Source of the DNA: Allobosea sp. 67-29
Lineage (GTDB): Bacteria > Pseudomonadota > Alphaproteobacteria > Rhizobiales > Beijerinckiaceae
Direction of reading: 5' to 3'
Assembly: GCF_001898115.1 (NCBI RefSeq)
Contig: NZ_MKSQ01000023.1
Span: forward strand, 165,671 to 229,670
DNA: 64,000 nucleotides
In this document: piece by piece, positions 60,129 to 64,000 of the stretch
Position numbering within the stretch: position 1 is the stretch's first letter
How the letters are laid out: each line of letters starts with the position of its first letter
Position numbers and translations under genes: made by a program
The notes under the pieces: generated by a model
Databases searched by the model: none
What the model saw: only the letters and a program-made list of their open reading frames with translations
What the model was told of the DNA's origin: nothing

Positions 60129-60659
60129 TCAGGAGCCCTGGGTGACGAACTCGGCGAGGCGGCCTGCGCCGTAAAGCAGGCCGAAGCCCCAGGCGAAGGA
60201 GGCGAGCCAGTTCGCCAGGTGGAACTGCCAGGCCGGCATCGCGACCAGGCCGGCGACGATGGCGATCACGGCGCGCAGCGGTCCGAAGAAGTGGCCGATC
60301 AGGATGCTGGCCAGCCCCCATTTCTCGAAGAAGCCGTGGCCTCGATCGAGCAATTGCGGGTTCTTGGTGAAGGGCCAGTAGTCGTGCACCCGCGGGCCGA
60401 GGATCAGGCCCGCCCAGTAGGACACCCAGAAGCCGCTGCCGGCACCGAGCGAGGCCGCCAGCGCAAGCGGAACGAGATTGAGCCCCGAGGCTCCCGCCAC
60501 CGCCCCGAACGTCGTGAAGAATACCGTCGCCGGCACCAGCCAGGACAGGATGGCGACGCATTCGCAGAAGGCGACGAGGAAGACGATCGGGATCGCCCAT
60601 TCCTGGTTGACCCGCATGAACTCGACGAGCGTCTGCATGGCGTGTTCGAGGGCTGCCAT
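60129..60659 (-). CDS. DedA family (SNARE-associated/VTT domain) membrane protein
   Basis: A 176-residue membrane protein with the DedA core: PATVFFTTFGAVAGASGLNLVPLALAAS, then GAGSGFWVSYWAGLILGPRV, and FFEKWGLASILIGHFFGPLRAVIAIVAGLVAMP with the conserved GxxRxxxxxxAGxxxMP-like block. DedA proteins are thought to move lipids or lipid carriers between leaflets. It is divergent from the ABC transporter genes across a 190-bp gap. Confidence 0.9.
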   Translation of the reverse strand: MAALEHAMQTLVEFMRVNQEWAIPIVFLVAFCECVAILSWLVPATVFFTTFGAVAGASGLNLVPLALAASLGAGSGFWVSYWAGLILGPRVHDYWPFTKNPQLLDRGHGFFEKWGLASILIGHFFGPLRAVIAIVAGLVAMPAWQFHLANWLASFAWGFGLLYGAGRLAEFVTQGS

Positions 60660-60849
60660 GATGTTCGCTCGTATTCCCTAGGCCGAAGGTGGACCGCCGG
60701 GATATGGCCTGCGGCAAGGCGCGAGGCAAGCGCCCCCATCCGCTCTGTTCCGCGGCTTTGCCTTCCAGGAACGATCGCCTATTAAATTCGCCAACGCAGA
60801 AAAGGCCGGTCGCGCCGTTCGGGCACCCGCCAGTGGGGAAACGGATTTC

Positions 60850-61728
60850 ATGGAGTTGCAGGACAGCCCGCAGGCAGGGGCGGGAGCGGCACAGGTGTTG
60901 CCGGGCGAGACGGCGGTCGCATTGTCGGGCGTCGATATCACCTTCCATCTGGCCGACGGCGGACGCTACCAGGCGGTGAAGGGGATCGATCTGAGGGTTT
61001 CGCCCGGGGAGTTCGTTTCGATCGTCGGGCCGACGGGATGCGGAAAGTCGACGCTGCTCAACGCGGCAGCCGGCTTGCTGTCGCCCTCGGCCGGCAAGGT
61101 CGGCATCTTCGGCAAGCCCCTCGTCGGGCTGAACCGGCGCGCCGGCTATCTCTTCCAGCAGGACGCGCTGATGCCCTGGAAGACGGCCCTCGACAACATC
61201 AAGGTCGCGCTGGAGCCGATGGGCGTACCCGAGCGCGAGGCTGCGGAGCGTGCGCGCGAGTGGCTGGCGCGGGTCGGGCTTCGCGCCTTCGTCGATCGCT
61301 ACCCGCACATGCTCTCGGGCGGGCAGCGCAAGCGCGTCAGCCTGGCGCAGATGCTGATCCGCAATCCCGAGATCATCCTGATGGACGAGCCGTTCGGGCC
61401 GCTCGACGCACAGACGCGGCAGATCATGGGCAATCTCCTGCTCGATCTCTGGTCGCGCGACCGGAAGGCGCTGATGTTCGTGACGCATGATCTGGAGGAG
61501 GCGATCGCGCTTTCCGACCGCGTCGTCGTGATGTCGGCGGGACCGGCGGCGGGGATCGTCGCGGATTACAGGGTGAGCCTGCCGCGCCCGCGCGATATCG
61601 CCGATATCCGGCTGGAGAAGGCCTTCCACGAGATCCATCGCGACATCTGGTCGTCGCTCAGGGTCGAGGTGCAGAAGGCCTATGCGATGGGCGAGGGACG
61701 AGAACTCGTCGGGGGAGACGCATCATGA
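60850..61728 (+). CDS. ABC transporter ATP-binding protein (nitrate/sulfonate/taurine type)
   Basis: A 292-residue ATPase: Walker A VGPTGCGKSTLLNAAAG, Q-loop LFQQDALMPWKTALDNIKV, signature MLSGGQRKRVSLAQ, Walker B IILMDEPFGPLD and switch His in MFVTHDLEEAIAL. The sequence type is that of NrtD/SsuB/TauB, importers of nitrate, sulfonates or related compounds. The signature has K where R or Q is usual (GGQRKR). Its stop overlaps the permease start by four bases. Confidence 0.94.
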   Translation: MELQDSPQAGAGAAQVLPGETAVALSGVDITFHLADGGRYQAVKGIDLRVSPGEFVSIVGPTGCGKSTLLNAAAGLLSPSAGKVGIFGKPLVGLNRRAGYLFQQDALMPWKTALDNIKVALEPMGVPEREAAERAREWLARVGLRAFVDRYPHMLSGGQRKRVSLAQMLIRNPEIILMDEPFGPLDAQTRQIMGNLLLDLWSRDRKALMFVTHDLEEAIALSDRVVVMSAGPAAGIVADYRVSLPRPRDIADIRLEKAFHEIHRDIWSSLRVEVQKAYAMGEGRELVGGDAS

Positions 61729-62516
61729 AGCGGATAAGGCTTCTCGCCCTCCAGGTCCTGGTGATGCTGGTCTTCCTGGCCGTCTGGCATGTGGCGACCA
61801 CCACCAGCCTGTTCGGAGACGTCAAGACCAGCCAGTTCTTCTTCTCCACCCCGGTCGCGGTGCTGGCGCGCACCTTCAAGGAGCTGACCGGGCCCGACAT
61901 CTACTGGCATCTCGGCATCACGCTGACGGAAACGGTGCTCGCCTTCGTCATCGGTTCGGCAGCCGGCATCCTGTTCGGCTTCGCCTTCGCGCGAAATGCC
62001 CTGCTCTCGGCGGTTTTCGACCCTTACATCAAGGCTGCGAACGCCCTGCCGCGCGTGGTTCTGGCGCCGATCTTCGCGCTCTGGTTCGGCCTCGGCATCT
62101 GGTCGAAGGTGGCGCTCGGCTTCACGCTGGTCTTCTTCATCGTGTTCTTCAACGTCTATCAGGGCGTGCGCGAGGTCTCGCCGACGATCCTGGCCAATGC
62201 GCGCATGCTCGGCATGAACGAGCGCCAGCTCTTCAAGCATGTCTACTGGCCTTCGGCCCTGACCTGGATGTTCTCTTCGCTGCACACCTCCGTGGGCTTC
62301 GCGCTGGTCGGTGCGGTGGTCGGCGAATATCTCGGCTCCTCGGCCGGGCTCGGCTACAAGATCCACGAGGCGGAAAGCGTCTTCGACGTGACCGGGGTGT
62401 TTTCCGGCATGGTGATCCTCACCATCTTCGTCATCGCCATCGACACGCTGGTGACGCTGGTCGAGCGGCGCCTGCTGGTCTGGCGTCCCGCGCAGAGCGC
62501 GACGACCACGACGTAA
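61725..62516 (+). CDS. ABC transporter permease (NitT/TauT type)
   Basis: A 263-residue permease with six hydrophobic helices and the EAA-type loop VSPTILANARMLGMNERQLFKHVYWPSALTWMFSSL that contacts the ATPase. The type matches SsuC/NrtB. It is translationally coupled to the ATPase gene (ATGA) and followed after 84 bp by the binding protein gene, so the three form one importer operon. Confidence 0.94.
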   Translation: MKRIRLLALQVLVMLVFLAVWHVATTTSLFGDVKTSQFFFSTPVAVLARTFKELTGPDIYWHLGITLTETVLAFVIGSAAGILFGFAFARNALLSAVFDPYIKAANALPRVVLAPIFALWFGLGIWSKVALGFTLVFFIVFFNVYQGVREVSPTILANARMLGMNERQLFKHVYWPSALTWMFSSLHTSVGFALVGAVVGEYLGSSAGLGYKIHEAESVFDVTGVFSGMVILTIFVIAIDTLVTLVERRLLVWRPAQSATTTT

Positions 62517-62600
62517 GGCGAGTTGCCGGTTCGGACCCATCTCGCCTATCGTCGCGCCCAAGCACCTACCAGAAGTGCTTTCTCAACCGGAGGTTACGCC

Positions 62601-63632
62601 ATGAAACTGACCCGTCGCGACGCGCTGGCCGCGCTCGCCGCTTCCACCGCCGTCGGCCTGTCGCCCGCGACCGTCCTGGCGCAGGCGGCCGAGAAGCCCA
62701 AGCTCACCCTCGGCGTCGGCGGCAAGCCGCTGCTCTACTATCTTCCGCTCACCGTCGCGGAGAAGAAGGGCTTCTTCAAGGACCAGGGGCTCGATGTCGA
62801 GATCAACGATTTCGGCGGCGGGGCCAAGTCCCTGCAGGCGCTGGTGGGCGGCTCCGTCGACGTCGTGACCGGTGCCTATGAGCACACCATCCGGATGCAG
62901 GCGAAGGGGCAGGACATCCGCGCGGTGATCGAGCTCGGCCGCTTCCCGGGCATCGTCATCGCGGTCCGCAAGGACCTGGCCGACAAGGTGAAGACCGCTG
63001 CGGATTTCAAGGGGTTGAAGGTCGGGGTGACCGCACCCGGATCCTCGACCTCGCTGACGGCGCAATATGCGATGGTCAAGGCCGGTCTCAAGCCGACGGA
63101 CGCGGCCTTCATCGGCGTTGGCGGCGGCGCCAGCGCGGTCGCGGCGATCAAGCAGAAGCAGGTCGACGTGATCTCGCATCTCGACCCGGTCATCTCGAAG
63201 CTGGAGGCCGACGGCGACATCGTCTCGCTGATCGACACCCGTACCGAGGCCGGCACGAAGGCGCTGTTCGGCGGCTCCAACCCGGCGGCCGTGCTCTATC
63301 TCAAGAACGATTTCGCCGAGAAGAATCCGGTCACGACGCAGAAGCTCGTCAATGCCTTCATGAAGGCGCTGAAGTGGCTGGAGACGGCGAAGCCGGAGGA
63401 GGTCGCCGATCTCGTTCCGCAGGAATATCTGCTCGGCGACCGGCCGCTCTATATCCGTGCCGTCAAAAACTCGCTCGAAAGCTATTCCCGCACGGGCATC
63501 GCGCCGCCGGACGGCATGAAGAGCATGTACGACTCGCTGAAGCTGCTCGATCCCGAGCTGAGCAGCTCCAATGTCGACCTGTCGAAGACCTTCATCGACA
63601 GCTTCGCCAAGAAGGCCGCATCAGGCGCCTGA
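62601..63632 (+). CDS. ABC transporter substrate-binding protein (NitT/TauT, SsuA-like)
   Basis: A 343-residue exported protein with a Tat-like signal (MKLTRRDALAALAASTAVGL, cleaved near VLAQAA) and the NMT1/SsuA fold: LYYLPLTVAEKKGFFKDQGLDVEI, then GGGAKSLQALVGGSVDVVTGAYEHTI, and GLKVGVTAPGSSTSLTAQY. The ligand cannot be read; aliphatic sulfonates, nitrate, cyanate-like compounds or pyrimidine precursors are all known in this family. The ATG at 62601 has GGAGG upstream. Confidence 0.92.
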   Translation: MKLTRRDALAALAASTAVGLSPATVLAQAAEKPKLTLGVGGKPLLYYLPLTVAEKKGFFKDQGLDVEINDFGGGAKSLQALVGGSVDVVTGAYEHTIRMQAKGQDIRAVIELGRFPGIVIAVRKDLADKVKTAADFKGLKVGVTAPGSSTSLTAQYAMVKAGLKPTDAAFIGVGGGASAVAAIKQKQVDVISHLDPVISKLEADGDIVSLIDTRTEAGTKALFGGSNPAAVLYLKNDFAEKNPVTTQKLVNAFMKALKWLETAKPEEVADLVPQEYLLGDRPLYIRAVKNSLESYSRTGIAPPDGMKSMYDSLKLLDPELSSSNVDLSKTFIDSFAKKAASGA

Positions 63633-63725
63633 GACGGCGGAAGAATCTGGTTGTCAACGTCTTTTGGCGTCGCGTTCCTCCGCGGTTCGGTGCAGGCTGC
63701 AGCGAATCGCGGGGGTATAGCGAAA

Positions 63726-64000
63726 GTGCCGGAGCGGACAGCGTTTCTGGATGGCGGTGGCGAGATGGCCGCCGCCATCCGCAGTTTTGACTGGGCGGCG
63801 ACGGAGCTCGGTCCGATCGCGGATTGGCCGGTGGCGCTGAAGACGGCCGTCGGCATGATGGTCAACTCGCACTTCCCCAAATGCATCGTCTGGGGCGCGG
63901 ATCTGGTCACCATCCATAACGACGCCTTCCGGCCCATTCTCGGCGACAAGCCGCCTGCGCTCGGCACGCCGTTCAACCTGGTCTGGCCCGAAGTCTGGGA
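63726..64000 (+). CDS. PAS-domain sensor protein, N-terminal part (cut by window end)
   Basis: The frame is open from GTG 63726 to the window edge (91 codons; ATG at 63765 is an alternative). It reads AAAIRSFDWAATELGPIADW, then FPKCIVWGADLVTIHNDAFRPILGDKPPALGTPF, which is the typical start of PAS-containing hybrid histidine kinases whose first domain has the LGPxxxWP and WGxxLxxxYNDAY motifs. Kinase or other output domains would lie beyond the window. Confidence 0.72.
   Translation, partial: MPERTAFLDGGGEMAAAIRSFDWAATELGPIADWPVALKTAVGMMVNSHFPKCIVWGADLVTIHNDAFRPILGDKPPALGTPFNLVWPEVW

Noticed and set aside
60082..61638. 518-codon minus-strand frame across the ABC ATPase and DedA genes
   Set aside because: It crosses two well-supported genes and has no family-like sequence.

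Overview
The window is high-GC DNA from an alphaproteobacterium, most likely a member of the Hyphomicrobiales (Rhizobiales; Bosea or Beijerinckiaceae-like is my best guess). The basis is the gene order thyA ... folA-hflK-hflC-DUF2065-degP-serB/miaA-ilvI-ilvH-ilvC, a Sinorhizobium-type malonate locus, and FnrN/FixK-like boxes. The genus is inference only.

Left part (1-20.2 kb) is a metal-stress and low-oxygen accessory region. It starts with the 3' end of a CusA-type RND pump, then a 43-residue membrane ORF, a DUF411 protein, a Crp/Fnr regulator and a Spy/CpxP-like periplasmic protein. Minus-strand genes follow: a multicopper oxidase, a small Cys/His-rich secreted protein, and a tightly packed 10.7-kb run. 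In transcription order the run is copB copper ATPase, PRPP synthetase-like protein, membrane protein, phosphoketolase, beta-CASP nuclease, AMP/thymidine phosphorylase, cytochrome b561 and MgtC/DUF4010. Further right lie an ICMT-like methyltransferase, DUF2933, a NifX-like protein, a second Cys-rich secreted protein and a second Crp/Fnr regulator. Five matches to the TTGAT-N4-ATCAA box sit upstream of genes here, suggesting one oxygen-responsive regulon. The metabolic genes could feed RNA-derived pentose into phosphoketolase.

Middle (20.6-28.4 kb) is mobile DNA of visibly lower GC. It has a four-gene minus-strand operon of three large tyrosine recombinases plus a coiled-coil protein (Tn554-like organisation), a cluster of GAATCC repeats at its right side, and a 743-bp IS66 deletion derivative with matching ends and an exact 8-bp target duplication.

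Right part (28.4-64 kb) is chromosomal backbone with small inserts: two PepSY-like periplasmic proteins, thyA, an MFS carrier, the malonate locus (TRAP binding protein, fused QM permease, malonyl-CoA decarboxylase, malonyl-CoA synthetase, divergent GntR regulator with paired operators), SDR/LysR, GNAT, folA, hflKC, degP, a cupin, serB and miaA starting from one shared CATG, a diguanylate cyclase, then the branched-chain amino acid genes. ilvI is preceded by a readable leader peptide (Leu-Ile-Leu-Val-Glu-Val) and a terminator/antiterminator, i.e. a transcription attenuator. A racemase and a glutathione transferase lie between ilvI and ilvH, and a TetR gene with its own operator precedes ilvC. 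The window ends with small membrane ORFs, an unrecognised 355-residue protein, a DedA protein, a NitT/TauT-type ABC importer and the start of a PAS sensor protein.
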